A stretch of DNA of 64,000 nucleotides from Moesziomyces globuligerus (taxonomy: Eukaryota > Basidiomycota > Ustilaginomycetes > Ustilaginales > Ustilaginaceae): NCBI GenBank assembly GCA_030849465.1, contig JARVLF010000015.1, positions 1,860,001-1,924,000 on the forward strand, given 5' to 3'. Numbering within the stretch: the stretch's first letter is position 1; each line of letters starts with the position of its first letter. The notes under the pieces were generated by a model. That model saw only the letters and a list, made by a program, of their open reading frames with translations, had not been told where the DNA came from and made no database searches. Positions 30,716 through 41,175 of this stretch are shown in pieces. Made by a program: the position numbers and the translations under genes.

Positions 30716-32842
30716 CTAATCACGAAGAAAGGCCAGCCGCTTGAGCAGGATCTCGGCACTGTCCGTCATCTCTGTGCCGGCTGCAATCACCTTCTGAAGG
30801 TAGTCGTTAGCTAGAGCCAGATTGCCGACCTTGGCTGTCTGGCCGCCTCGGTCGTCCTGCTCCATATCGTCGCCCGAAGCTGCGCGCTGCTGGGCAGACC
30901 TTGCGCCGATCTCGCCCATCTCCCATCTGGCAGCGATGATGTACGAGCGGGCATAGCGCGCGACCACGTTCGACTCGGTTCCCGCCAGCGCGCGGTCCAC
31001 CACCTGCACCAGTCGACGGTGGTACGAGGCAGACGCCTCAAAGTCGCCCTCCTTCTCGTACACCTCGATGATGCGCGTCAAGCCGACCACGGTGTCGCCC
31101 TGATTGAGTCGACAGGCGAGGTAGCGCTTGAAGCACGACACGGCGTCCTGCGATCGGCCGAGATGGTCGTAGCAGATGCCCATGCTCGACCACATGCGCC
31201 CATCGTACGGTCGGATGGCCGCGCACTTTTGGAAGTAGTTGACCGCGTACGTGTAGGCGCCGTTCAGCTCGTAGACCTGGCCCAGGCCATACAGCGCACG
31301 GTACTCGCGCGGATTGATCTTGAGCGCGCGTCGATACATCTCGGCTGCCGCATGGCTGTTCTTCAGCTCGATGTATTCGTGGCCGAGCAGGATCCAAGCT
31401 GGCACGCAGCCCGAGTCGAGCCGCAGCGCATGCCGGAATGCCTCGATGGCGCGATGATGATCACTGCGCTGGTTGTAGTAGTTGCCCACCAGGCAGCACA
31501 CTTCGGGCCGATCTTTGGCGAACGAGCTGAACTTGTGGGCGAGGTGCGCCAGCTCCGCCGTCCGATTGAGCAGGTAGAGCGCATTCGAGTAGTCTGATAG
31601 CCCGTCGATCCTGTAGGGATCGATGGACCATGCCTCCTGGAAATCCTGCTCCGCCTCGATATAGTCGAGTCGGTGCACATTCGTCTGCGCCCGACACGTC
31701 AGCAGATACGCGGAACGCGGGAACGACTCGAGCAGACGGTCGATCCGCGCGATCGTCAGGTCTCCCTCCTGCGCCGAGTGGCGATCCAGCAGCTCTCTGA
31801 AGAAGCTAGCCATGAACGAGTCCGGCAGCAGATCGGCGATCTGGTCCACCTCCCCGGGCTCGAGCGTCATGGCCAGCTCCTGCCAGGCCGCCCAGTTGTA
31901 CGCGAAGCCCTGCACGGATCGGATGAGACAATCCATAGCCTCGATGGGTCGATTGAGTTTACGCAGGATGGCACCCTTGAGGAAGAGCAGGAATGGGTCC
32001 CCGGCATCCACGAGCTCTTTGAGGATGGGGATGAGACCTGGCGAGGTGGCTGGCAGTGTGCCGTTGGGCTTGGGGATGATCATGCCGTGCTCGTCGAGCT
32101 TGCGCTCGGACATGAGGAAGCGAGCATACAGACGCAAGAACCGCGCCTTGTCCGAGGTATGCTTGCTGTTCTCCAGCGTCCATATGCAGCGTTCGAGCTG
32201 TTGCTGGTCGAAGTGGCTCTTGGCCAGCAAGTACGTCTCGTCCTCCATTGTCGATATCCGCGGTCGCGTGCCGCCGAGCTGAGGCTGCGATGGGCCCGGA
32301 GAGCAATCCACCGAGTTTGTATTGGACTGCCAGTGCACGTGAGCAGAGCCGGGCGCTTCGTCGTCCTCGCTGTCGACGGTGATGACCGAGCTGTCCGGAT
32401 CGCCTCTGGGCGATGCTAAACGACTCAGTCGAGCGTTGGCGAGCGGAGACGAGGCGAAGGCGTTCGGCGCAAACTTGCCCGACACTTCGCCCACCGAGTC
32501 GTCTTCACCCCTTGGCTCTACCGACATGCGCTGCTGCATGCCCAAGGCCGGTGTGGAGTGTTCCGGGATGAGAGACCTGGCATCCGCCAGTCGCTTCGTT
32601 GCCGGGGTGGCCGCTCCAGTCGAAGGATCGTTCGCACGACCCTGGACCGAGAAGAATAGATTTCCACCGTCTTGTACCGCCGTGTAGGGCACAGACTGCA
32701 GCAGTTCGAGCGTCCATCGCGATGAAGATGCCAGACCGCGATCGGAAAGTTCGGCCGCTGCTATGCGAAGCGATTCCCGCGCCCTGGCAGGTTCCAAGTC
32801 GGGGAAGGGGTGTTCAATGTCGAAGATCGATGCCTCCGTCAT
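30716..32842 (-). CDS. CDC23: Anaphase-promoting complex subunit 8 (Cdc23)
   Basis: Single-exon gene of 708 residues. It is a TPR scaffold subunit of the APC/C ubiquitin ligase that controls the metaphase-anaphase step and mitotic exit. The N-terminal APC8 signature is split: ESLRIAAAELSDRGLASSSR is at 23-42, then a Ser-rich acidic insert covers about 70-200, and the domain resumes with ETYLLAKSHFDQQQLERCIW. TPR-like helical pairs run from about 280 to 620, for example LFLKGAILRKLNRPIEAM, NYYNQRSDHHRAIEAFRHAL, YRRALKINPREYRALYGLG and SSMGICYDHLGRSQDAV. The order and length match APC8 rather than Cdc16 or Cdc27. The first ATG is used. Confidence 0.95.
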   Translation of the reverse strand: MTEASIFDIEHPFPDLEPARARESLRIAAAELSDRGLASSSRWTLELLQSVPYTAVQDGGNLFFSVQGRANDPSTGAATPATKRLADARSLIPEHSTPALGMQQRMSVEPRGEDDSVGEVSGKFAPNAFASSPLANARLSRLASPRGDPDSSVITVDSEDDEAPGSAHVHWQSNTNSVDCSPGPSQPQLGGTRPRISTMEDETYLLAKSHFDQQQLERCIWTLENSKHTSDKARFLRLYARFLMSERKLDEHGMIIPKPNGTLPATSPGLIPILKELVDAGDPFLLFLKGAILRKLNRPIEAMDCLIRSVQGFAYNWAAWQELAMTLEPGEVDQIADLLPDSFMASFFRELLDRHSAQEGDLTIARIDRLLESFPRSAYLLTCRAQTNVHRLDYIEAEQDFQEAWSIDPYRIDGLSDYSNALYLLNRTAELAHLAHKFSSFAKDRPEVCCLVGNYYNQRSDHHRAIEAFRHALRLDSGCVPAWILLGHEYIELKNSHAAAEMYRRALKINPREYRALYGLGQVYELNGAYTYAVNYFQKCAAIRPYDGRMWSSMGICYDHLGRSQDAVSCFKRYLACRLNQGDTVVGLTRIIEVYEKEGDFEASASYHRRLVQVVDRALAGTESNVVARYARSYIIAARWEMGEIGARSAQQRAASGDDMEQDDRGGQTAKVGNLALANDYLQKVIAAGTEMTDSAEILLKRLAFLRD

Positions 32843-33478
32843 CGCTAGTGCGGAAGATGCCGTAGCTGGCGATCTCGGATACGTGTGCGGTGTCAGCTTG
32901 GTAAACCCTCCTGGAATGGTTAAGGGGTTGTTGATGTCGCTTCGATCTTCAGACTGGATCCATGGCGCTTGCGAATGCGATAGTAATGCCTTTGCTGGGG
33001 CGCCGCGACAATGTCGGCGACGACGTGTGCTGAGCTTGGGCTAAGGTGGTTGGGATGCGGCAACTTGGATGCCTGCCATTTGGTGTTGTTCTTGTGGTTG
33101 GCTTCGTTGGCTAAGATCGGGTCCGCGCACAAAGGAACGCGCTCGCCTCCACCCATCTCGCTAGGACGCGTCGCCGTTCCTGGTTTGACACCCTGGCATC
33201 CCCTTCTGCCTTTTTTTTTCCGCAGAAATCCCTAGCAAAAAGATTATTTTTTATGCAGACACCAAAAAGCAAAAGCAAGGATGGCTCCTTAGCCAGCGTT
33301 TTGACGGACGTCAATCATACACACACGAAGTCATGCCGCGGCTGAGAGCCTGAAATTGCAGCTTAGTATGCTGAAATCACGAACACATCCGATGCCTGTG
33401 CAAAGGAGGGAGTTTTGCGGGTTGATGGGGAAAAAAGGGGGTCGCCCGTGTGAGGGGCAAAAAGAACACAAAAAGAAA
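32843..33478. promoter_or_regulatory. Upstream region of APC8, before tRNA-His
   Basis: Promoter and leader of APC8. Poly-T and poly-A runs near 33210-33250 stand out in otherwise GC-rich DNA. No gene seen. Confidence 0.5.
33462..33470 (-). terminator. RNA polymerase III terminator of tRNA-His
   Basis: On the minus strand the tRNA is followed within a few bases by T-rich sequence including runs of four or five T, a normal polymerase III stop. Confidence 0.6.
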
Positions 33479-33592
33479 TGCAGCCTGGAGGAATCGAACA
33501 TCCGTTTGCTCGGCGCTAGGCCGGACAACCCAGGTGTGAACTCCAGAAGGAAGAACCACAACGAGCTGTAATAACCACTATACGAAGGCTGC
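33479..33592 (-). tRNA. trnH(GUG): tRNA-His(GUG) with a 42-nt intron
   Basis: The acceptor arms GCAGCCT (5', ending at 33592) and AGGCTGC plus discriminator A (3', 33479) pair perfectly. The D-arm reads GTATAGTGGTTATTAC, almost the same as yeast tRNA-His. The anticodon arm is GCTCG, loop TTGTGG, then a 42-nt intron after the base following the GTG anticodon, then C and CGAGC. The T-arm is GGATG-TTCGATT-CCTCC with one T-C mismatch in the stem. The spliced tRNA is 72 nt before addition of G-1 and CCA. The intron is in the canonical 37/38 position. Confidence 0.93.
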
Positions 33593-34477
33593 TTGGTGAC
33601 AGCAACCAGCTGTAAGGCGTACAGATACCTGTAGATCAAAGCCGGCTCAACCCTGTGGCCGACTCTCGTTCATACCTTTCTCCCTGGATGGGTCCGAGGA
33701 GAACGGGCGTCGGCCTACTTACTTCAGATCGGCTAGGCGGTGAGGTTCGTCACAGAATCAGGCTCGACGTCCGCGACTGGGACGCTCACATGGCTAGACT
33801 CGATGTTCGAAAGTCTGGACCACGGAGAGTCCGTTATCTACAGGCGCTGGCGTTCCGGCAAGCTGCTGATATTGTTGCGCTGGACGACGGCGACACGACT
33901 GCATGGCTGTGCAGCGAGTCTGTCCAAACCCGTCCGGGGACAGCGAAGAGGGAGGTGGCACCGGCCAATCCGAGTAGTTTGTCGCACATCTCTCTGGGCA
34001 TGAAAGCCCGTACCGATCCACCTTTCGTTTGCATCGACCCAGGCCGAGGCCGTTCACGCGAAGATCAGATAGCACAAGCCACACACATGCAGAGGTTGGG
34101 GTCATTGTACAGGTTCGGATTTTTGAAGATAGCGGAGCTAACATGCATACATGTTGGCATGAGCGGAGCAGCCTCGGCGACAGAAGACGGCTGCGCTGAG
34201 GCGCAAGAAGCCCAGAATGGAGGCAGCTATGGAGACGGATGCCAACCAAGCTGAGGGGATGGGGCCGAGTGGAGAGCAATGACGCGAGCCGTTTCTCGCG
34301 CCACGACTGAAAGGGAGAGCGGCCGGCGGGTCGACAATCATGCCGCAGATCCTTTTCTTTTTGGGAGAGGATGCAAGGTGTGTGGAGAAGTAGCCGGGAG
34401 GGGGAGAAAGGGGACGACAAGATGCTAGGCAATGCACGGAATCAACGACGCTGCAACGAGGCGGAATCGAGAGGTGC
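33593..34477. other. Gap between tRNA-His and RPS6
   Basis: An 885-bp gap holding upstream sequence of tRNA-His and the 3' region of RPS6. The short open frames here show no protein-like features. Confidence 0.5.
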
Positions 34478-35209
34478 TTAGGCCTGGGCCTTCTTGGCGG
34501 ACTTGCGGGCAGCCTTCTGGGCGGCGACCTCCGACTTCTTCTCGGCGACGCGCTTGGCAATGAGCTGCTCGTACTCGGCCTTCTGGATGTTCTGGGCCTC
34601 GGCCTTGCGGATCTTGAGCGAGCGCTGGTGACGCTTGCGCTGGAGGCGCTGGGCGGTCACGAGACGCTGGATCTTGGGGGCCTTGGTGTAGGGCTTGGCA
34701 CCCTCCTTCTTCGAGACGACCTCACGGCGAACGACGAACTGGCGGACGTCGTCGTCCTTGCTGAGGTTGAAGAACTTGCGGATGTGGTTGGCACGCTTGG
34801 GACCAAGGCGCTTGGGGACGGTGGACTCGGCGTCGGTGAGGCCGGGGATCTCCTTCTCACCCTGCTTGACGACGATGAGGTGGAGAGCCTGGATATCGGG
34901 GCCGACGATGCAGCCGCGGACCGACTTGCGCTTGCGCTCACCGGTGCGGCGGGGGCGGTAGCACGAGTCGCCCTTGGAGAGGAGGAGACGCACACGGTTG
35001 GGGAGGAGGACACCCTGCTTCATGGGGAAACCCTGCTTGTCGTTACCACCGCCGATGCGGAGGACGTAGCCGGCCCACTCCTCACCGAGCGAGTCGACCT
35101 CGACGTCCTGCGACATGCGCTTCTCGTAGAAGCAGCGAACGAGGCGCTCATCCTGGATGTCGAAAGACTTCTGGGCACCCGTGGCCGGGTTAGCAACGTT
35201 GAGCTTCAT
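34478..35209 (-). CDS. RPS6: 40S ribosomal protein S6 (eS6)
   Basis: 243 residues in one coding exon. The start [20 protein letters not shown] and the blocks [33 protein letters not shown] and [19 protein letters not shown] are those of eS6. The basic C-terminal helix ends in [10 protein letters not shown], short like other fungal S6 proteins. The ATG is directly preceded by TCACAG on the coding strand, which looks like a 3' splice site, and a GTAGGT donor lies upstream at 35935. This suggests a leader intron of about 726 nt. The gene is head to head with RPS13. Confidence 0.97.
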   Translation of the reverse strand: MKLNVANPATGAQKSFDIQDERLVRCFYEKRMSQDVEVDSLGEEWAGYVLRIGGGNDKQGFPMKQGVLLPNRVRLLLSKGDSCYRPRRTGERKRKSVRGCIVGPDIQALHLIVVKQGEKEIPGLTDAESTVPKRLGPKRANHIRKFFNLSKDDDVRQFVVRREVVSKKEGAKPYTKAPKIQRLVTAQRLQRKRHQRSLKIRKAEAQNIQKAEYEQLIAKRVAEKKSEVAAQKAARKSAKKAQA

Positions 35210-35935
35210 CTGTGATGAGGGGAGGGCAAAGATTGCGATCGGTAAGTAACTAGAGTAGGGCGATGACGAGGCGATGCAACGCAGCGATCGACAGTGGCAG
35301 CAGAGGCACAACACACATGTGCGGTCGAATGTCGGCATGGATCCAAAGTGCGAAGGCATGTGTAGATGGCGACAGCGGTCGAGAGCGACTAGATGCAGAG
35401 AGACAGCGATGGGTGTTTGATGATCCTTGGTGCAGCGAACGATGCTACTGATGTGAGGAGACAAGTCGCTTGCTGGTGCGTTTTAAGGTCCCGCACCCGA
35501 CAGTTGCTGCTCTGTGCCGTACCTCCGACAACGGTAGTTGTGACGGTCGCAGCCGTGCAGAATGTCTAGATGCGGGAGCTGCGACTGACGCCGGATGATG
35601 CTCCTTTGGTGTCAATCTGAAGCTAGTCTGAGCTTCAGGTCGAACATATCTCCGTGATGATGCTGTCAAGGAGAGCTGGCTTTGTCGTGGTCGTCATGGT
35701 GCGTTGACTGTGTGTAGGCAATGTCAAGTGCGTGACATGCTCTTCGGCTTTGCACGTCGTACGTATGCTTTGGCGGCGGGTGCTGGGTGCTGCACTTGTG
35801 CCGCTTTGCTGAAGTAGGCTGCGTAGAGTTCGAGTGGCGAATGTCGGGAGCTGCAGCATGTGCGTCGGCGGTGTGTGTTGTGTCTCTGGTGTGCGTGCCG
35901 TTGCTGCTGCGTTTCTGCTGGTGCAGAGTACCTAC
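35210..35935 (-). other. Possible 5'-leader intron of RPS6
   Basis: The acceptor CAG lies immediately before the ATG, and the donor GTAGGT follows CAAG at 35936. The size (726 nt) is long for this genome but ribosomal protein genes often carry long leader introns. It is not proven: other donors could be used. Confidence 0.4.
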
Positions 35936-37210
35936 CTTGACGAATAGTTGATATGATGAGGTTAGAAGTCAGACAGGATCGCGAGCAAACTCGAATCGCA
36001 ATGCCGAGCTCTCGTCTCTCGTCGCAACTGCTGGCTCTGTTGGCAGGGCGGCTTCTTCGTTGGGCCTCGCCTCGTCTCTCCTAGGCCCGAGGCGCTCGAA
36101 AGCCCCCGCTGTCCGAAGGCCCCATCCAGTCTAGCGCTGCCCTCTTGAAGGGCACGAGCGCTGGCAGCGCGTCGCCGCGTACAGGCTGAAATTTCACAGG
36201 TGCAGGACACCCCCGCTAGATATCCTCGGCCGAGGTTTGACCAGGGTCACGTGTTAAGGGAAATTCGAGAGCCACAAATTCTCGCCTCGTTGGAAGCCTG
36301 ATGTGCCGATCAAGTCGGCCCCGCCCACGAGAGAGCCAGATGGCTCACTCTGCATGGCTTGGCCGCGCCCAACTGCGCTGGGCTGTGACTGGTAGATGCC
36401 GTGTACAGCAGGCGGGCACTATCGGTCGACAGAGGCAGCGCAGACTTGGTGCTGCAGCGCGGGAGAGCTGCTGGCTTGGACGCGTGCTCGCCATCACACC
36501 TTCTCTCTCTCCATCTAGTCAACCTTCGTCGTCCTCAAGATCAACATAATTTAGGTACGTATCAGCACCACGCTATCGCACACACCGCAATCCTGACGCC
36601 GCAGTAGAGACAGTCCATTGACCGTAGCTTTCCTTTTGTCTCTTTGCAGGTACGTACCTGGCAGCAGTGGAAGGTCCCTTGGAGGAAAGTTGTCGGAGGA
36701 GTGGTGATGCCAACATCAGATTAGGGCGATTGGAATCGCGCAGACGACATCATGATGGGCAGCAATTGCGACATGATGTTCAAGGAACGCAGAGTCGATC
36801 AGGGAGGATGATCATGTTCGCATCCGCCAATCGATTTCAAAGACATAACCAACGTGCAGACCAGCACCCATCACCATCAGCACACGCATCCGACCTGGAC
36901 CAGCAACTGCGTGCTTTTCACCATGCGCACACCCGGCTCTTTCTCATCGCCGCATTGCTTCGACACGGACGTGGAATTGGAGGACACGGAATGGATACAG
37001 GAGGTCCGGTGGAACGCCTCGAGAGGGGCGTGAAGCACGGCAACCTCGGGGGACCGATGTAGAACGAGCTTCATGTTGGTCTAGTGCTGACTGTTTGCTG
37101 TCTTTCTGTCCGACCTCGCCTCGAACCGCCATCTGCCGACCTTTGCTCTCGCCAACCACTTCGACACTCGACCACCATCTTCGTTCGACACTCGACCATC
37201 CACAGTCAAA
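35936..37210. promoter_or_regulatory. Divergent promoter region of RPS6 and RPS13
   Basis: Both ribosomal protein genes point away from this 1.3-kb region. Near 36540-36660 the sequence TAGGTACGTATC and, 100 bp on, GCAGGTACGTACC look like a donor and an acceptor-donor pair, so RPS13 may also have a leader intron. Just before the RPS13 ATG the plus strand is pyrimidine-rich (about 37140-37205). Confidence 0.45.
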
Positions 37211-38050
37211 ATGGGTCGCATGCACTGTAAGTCATTTCCAGCACCGCCATGGACAATCAGTCGGCATTGCAGCTCGATACGCTCTCCACAACCCGACCTC
37301 GTCGCCCGCACCGTCTCGTCTCCGCGTCATCGCATCTTCCGCTGTTGCCGATCGACATGACTGCGCGACCGGCATTGCCCTCCGCAAGACTTCGCCATGG
37401 CTCCCAGGGAGCTGGAACGCAATGTTCCGCTTCCTCGATTGGCATGGCGTGGACGATGACGACGACAGTGGGGGACGACGAGGTGCGGTGGAGCGATCGA
37501 CGAAAGCTGCAATCCACACGTTGTCTTGGCAAGTTGCACAGCCGTGCATCATGCTCATTCATCCGATACTGACCCGACATGCCATCCGATCGGTCTTTCC
37601 GCCACTCCAGCCAAGGGAAAGGGTATCTCCGCTTCGGCTCTGCCCTACCGTCGCACTCCCCCCTCGTGGCTCAAGACCACCCCCGAGGAGGTTGTCGAGC
37701 AGATTGTCAAGCTCGCCCGTAAGGGTATGACCCCCTCGCAGATCGGTGTCCAGCTCCGTGACTCGCAGGGTATCGCCCAGGTGCGCTTCGTCACCGGTAA
37801 CAAGATCCTCCGTATCCTCAAGGCTCAGGGTCTTGCTCCCCAGATCCCCGAGGACCTGTACCACCTCATCAAGAAGGCCGTCTCGGTGCGCAAGCACCTC
37901 GAGCGCAACCGCAAGGACATGGACTCCAAGTTCCGCCTCATTCTCATCGAGTCGCGTATCCACCGCCTCGCTCGTTACTACAAGACCAAGGGTGCCGTCG
38001 CCCCTACCTTCAAGTACGAGGCCGCCACCGCTTCCACCCTCGTTGCCTAA
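37211..38050 (+). CDS. RPS13: 40S ribosomal protein S13 (uS15), two exons
   Basis: Exons 37211-37226 and 37611-38050 give 151 residues, the exact family length. The first exon holds only MGRMH plus one base. The join yields MGRMHSKGKGIS, which is invariant in eukaryotic S13. Then follow [55 protein letters not shown] and [15 protein letters not shown]. The intron of 384 nt has GTAAGT and CTCCAG ends and is the longest certain coding intron in the window. The protein binds 18S rRNA in the body of the 40S subunit. Confidence 0.97.
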
Positions 38051-38529
38051 ACGTAGCGTCGACAAGCGTTTTTGTACTATCTTTCATCATGTCTATGGTC
38101 TGAAGCCAGGTTCAGACCTAGGGTTGGTTCACCTCACCATCCACACCCCCCAAAATAGCATACACCTCCTCTGTTCTCAGGACAGAGGCCGTTTGTTTCT
38201 TGCATCCTACTCTGCCGTCTGTGCTGTGCTGTGTTCGATGCTGAACATGACAACCGTGATCTCACTCGGGCGCACACGCCGACGAAAATGATTTCGATCT
38301 CGGAGAAAGGAGAAGGAGACTTTGGATTGCGTGCGAGACGGTGATGCCGGAAAGTTGAACGGATGCGGGCAGACGAGAGATGCGATGCTAAACCAGCGCA
38401 ATGACAGGAAACGACTGATGCAAGGTGCTAACAAGAGGAAACCAAAAAAAAACCTCGAGGGAGTGGGAAACCGTCTAAGGGGAACAATATGTACATTCGG
38501 AATCGGGGTCCAAAGGTTTTGATGCCGCG
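38051..38529. other. Convergent gap between RPS13 and the arrestin-like gene
   Basis: Two 3' ends. No gene seen. Confidence 0.55.
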
Positions 38530-41175
38530 TCAGCCAAGGATGCCGATGCTGTCCGAGTAGCTGGGAAGGCCGCAGCTGGCGCGCTGGGTGCTCGAGATGG
38601 TTGCTCTGCGTCGCGACTGGGCCGCGGCGGCGTTGGCGTGTTCGCGGTCAATCAGGCCGAGCGCGAGGTGTTCGGTGAGTTCGTCCTCCTCGTCGACGTC
38701 GGCCTCGTCGGGGATCGGGTCGAGCGACGGCACCTCGAGCGCCGACGAAGCCGAGTCGCTCCAAACCGACGCTGCCGACGACACGGGCGCCTCGCCGTCC
38801 TGCGCCGCCGCATGCGCAGCGGTGTCGGCCTGGACGAGCGCGGCCATGTCGAGCGAGCGGCGCAGCGGCGTGCGCGCCAGCGGCGTAGCCTGCGCCGAGT
38901 AGTCGCCGTCCTCCTCCTCGTCCTCCTCCTCGAGTGCATCGGGCGAAGCAGGCTGCCTGCCCACAGACCGCATGATGCGCGACGCCGACGCCTCCACCAG
39001 TCGCTCCTCGTCCTCGTCGAGCACGTCGATGGTCGAGAGCGCATCGTCTTCCAGCGACTCGGCCGCGTTCTGGCGGGTAAAGTCGACCGTATCAGGATTC
39101 GCCGCCACGAGCACGGGCGGCGTCTCCATGACGAGTGCATCCGCCGCCTGCGCCTTGACCGCCGACGTCGACGCCACCGCCTCGACGGCCGCGGGCAGCG
39201 ACACCTTGACGCGCAGCCGGTACTCGATCCTCAGCGCCTTGAACGAGAAGCTCGGCACGACCAGACGCAGCTCGGGCGCCTGGATGAGCTTCTGCTTGAG
39301 CGGCGCCGACGAGCCCGCCTTGATCATCTTTTCGTACCGGCCGATGGCAAAGTTGCCCGTGTAGATCTGGCGCGCCTTGCGCCGCTCGTAGAACGGCGGC
39401 AGATGGTTGTCCGTCTGTCGCTCCATGTTGACGATGCGGATGCGCTCGCTCCACGAGTGCGGTCCGCTGAAGCCCGCGAGATTGTCCGGATCCTCCTTCT
39501 CGATCACGAGCGTGCCCAGACGCGAGTAGGTCATCACGGAGCGGATCAGCCCGAGCTCGACATCCGGTTCGTACGTATCGACGAGGTGCTCCGGCATGCG
39601 CAGCTCGAGGCTGAAGGGGATCTTGGTCTCCATGTACAGCGCCGCCATGGCGGGGACCGAGAGGATGGCCTCGAACGAGCCCGCGCCGTCCGGCAGCATG
39701 GTCTCGAGCGAGTGCGTGAGCCACCCCTTCATACGCCCATCCACTCCCTCCTTGACGTTGATGTAGCTCTTTCGGCGCAAAGACGCCAGGCCCGGACGCG
39801 CAGGCGCGGGGCGGGCGATGGAGCTCGGCGCAAAGGCCGGCGCATCTTCGAGCGGAAGTGCACCGAAGACCTCCTGCGTGGGCCGGAAGCCGCCCAGGTC
39901 GGGCGCCCAAGAGTCCTCGTCGATCGGATCCTCTCCCTCGCCGTCGCCCGAGACGACCGAAGCCGCGTCGGAGCCCGCGCGCTCGGTGGACGGCGAGCGG
40001 CTGTCGCGCGAGGCGACTCGGCGTGCACGGATGGGCTCGAGCGTCGGCACAGCGAGACCGGCGGTGCGGGGCGGGTAGGGCTCGACGGCAAAGGCGAGGA
40101 TGATGCGCTCGCCGCGCTTGTGCGGCAGCAGCACGGAGCCGAAGCGCTGCCTGCTGACGATGATGTCGATCTCGTACTTGATCTTGGCCATCGGACGGAG
40201 CTTGTGGCCGTGCAGCTTCTCCCGGACGTTGCCAAAGAGCTGGTTGGGTCTGGGCGGTGCATAGCGCGTCTCCATGTCGACCGAGGGCGGCAGATCGATG
40301 TACTGCTTTCCGCGCTTGAACGACTTTTTGAGCTTGCTGTCGAGCATGTCGAGCGCCGAAGCATGCAGCTTGAGCGGCAGCACAAAGCTGAACGGCACGG
40401 CGAGGTTGTTGCGGCGGCCGTGGTCGACGAGGCCGGTCTGCTCGAGCTCGAAGGCGCCAGACTCGAGGTCGGCCTTGGTCGCAAGGGTCTTTTGCTCGGA
40501 GAAGAAGAGAAGCTGGCGTCGGGCGATACCGTGCTCGTTGTCCATCGAGTAGTAGCTCGAGTCGCCGACGCCAAAGACGCTGGTCTCGAGGTCGCCGCGG
40601 ATGCGCGCCTTGATGCCGGTGATGTAGCCGCGCTCGGGGTCGTTGCGGAGGAGGTGGACGGCACCCTTGATCTCGTCACCGGGGCGATAGGTCTTGTAGT
40701 CGAGCGAGTCGGTGGGGCCTTCGAGGAAGGCGATGGTCTGGCACGCGTGTCGGCCCGGGGTGGAGGAGAGCGGCTTGACCTTACCGCCGACGTCGATGCG
40801 AGCGGCATAGCCGCGGTTGACGGTGCTGGAGGTGCTGAACTCGGTGCTGTCGGTGAGGATGGAGGCTCGGCAGCTGTCCATGGTGGTGACGCGGGCGAGT
40901 GGAGGACGGGGAGCAAAGTCGTGCTGCAGGTCGACATGCGCCAGCGTATGTGACCGCAGACGGCCCGGCAGAGTGTGCGTGCCGTTCGGAAGGGAGGCGA
41001 GGTTCTCGCGGGTGAGGGCGCCGGTGCTGAGAGCTGCGCCGCCGGCGCGGCCGAGCGACATGCTGGCGTTGACGCTGCGCAGCGCGCTACCTTGAAGCGG
41101 AGCGGCGCCCTGATGATCGCGGGCGAGCGCCATATGGCGCAAGTCGGCCGCAGACACACTGCTCACGATCGCCAT
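38530..41175 (-). CDS. Arrestin-like (alpha-arrestin) protein
   Basis: Single-exon gene of 881 residues. After a 140-residue polar N terminus, an arrestin N-like domain covers about 145-300 (IAFLEGPTDSLDYKTYRPGD, then EIKGAVHLLRNDPERGY and NLAVPFSFVLPLKLHA). Sequence related to the inter-domain region follows (KIKYEIDIIVSRQ), then an acidic Ser-rich insert at 390-460 and an arrestin C-like domain at about 470-665 (IPFSLELRMPEHLVDTYEPD, ALRIEYRLRVKVSLP). A PPxY motif (PPFY) sits at 593-596 and an LPSY near the C terminus. Alpha-arrestins recruit the Rsp5/Nedd4 ubiquitin ligase to membrane transporters through such motifs, which supports that role. The cargo is unknown. The tail is acidic and disordered. 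Confidence 0.85.
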   Translation of the reverse strand: MAIVSSVSAADLRHMALARDHQGAAPLQGSALRSVNASMSLGRAGGAALSTGALTRENLASLPNGTHTLPGRLRSHTLAHVDLQHDFAPRPPLARVTTMDSCRASILTDSTEFSTSSTVNRGYAARIDVGGKVKPLSSTPGRHACQTIAFLEGPTDSLDYKTYRPGDEIKGAVHLLRNDPERGYITGIKARIRGDLETSVFGVGDSSYYSMDNEHGIARRQLLFFSEQKTLATKADLESGAFELEQTGLVDHGRRNNLAVPFSFVLPLKLHASALDMLDSKLKKSFKRGKQYIDLPPSVDMETRYAPPRPNQLFGNVREKLHGHKLRPMAKIKYEIDIIVSRQRFGSVLLPHKRGERIILAFAVEPYPPRTAGLAVPTLEPIRARRVASRDSRSPSTERAGSDAASVVSGDGEGEDPIDEDSWAPDLGGFRPTQEVFGALPLEDAPAFAPSSIARPAPARPGLASLRRKSYINVKEGVDGRMKGWLTHSLETMLPDGAGSFEAILSVPAMAALYMETKIPFSLELRMPEHLVDTYEPDVELGLIRSVMTYSRLGTLVIEKEDPDNLAGFSGPHSWSERIRIVNMERQTDNHLPPFYERRKARQIYTGNFAIGRYEKMIKAGSSAPLKQKLIQAPELRLVVPSFSFKALRIEYRLRVKVSLPAAVEAVASTSAVKAQAADALVMETPPVLVAANPDTVDFTRQNAAESLEDDALSTIDVLDEDEERLVEASASRIMRSVGRQPASPDALEEEDEEEDGDYSAQATPLARTPLRRSLDMAALVQADTAAHAAAQDGEAPVSSAASVWSDSASSALEVPSLDPIPDEADVDEEDELTEHLALGLIDREHANAAAAQSRRRATISSTQRASCGLPSYSDSIGILG

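Noticed and set aside
37227..37610. A C/D snoRNA in the RPS13 intron
   Set aside because: C and D boxes are imperfect and there is no terminal stem next to them.
38638..40953. Open frame of 771 codons on the plus strand
   Set aside because: It mirrors the arrestin-like gene. Its Arg/His/Leu-rich composition without any domain is typical of the antisense frame of a GC-rich gene.
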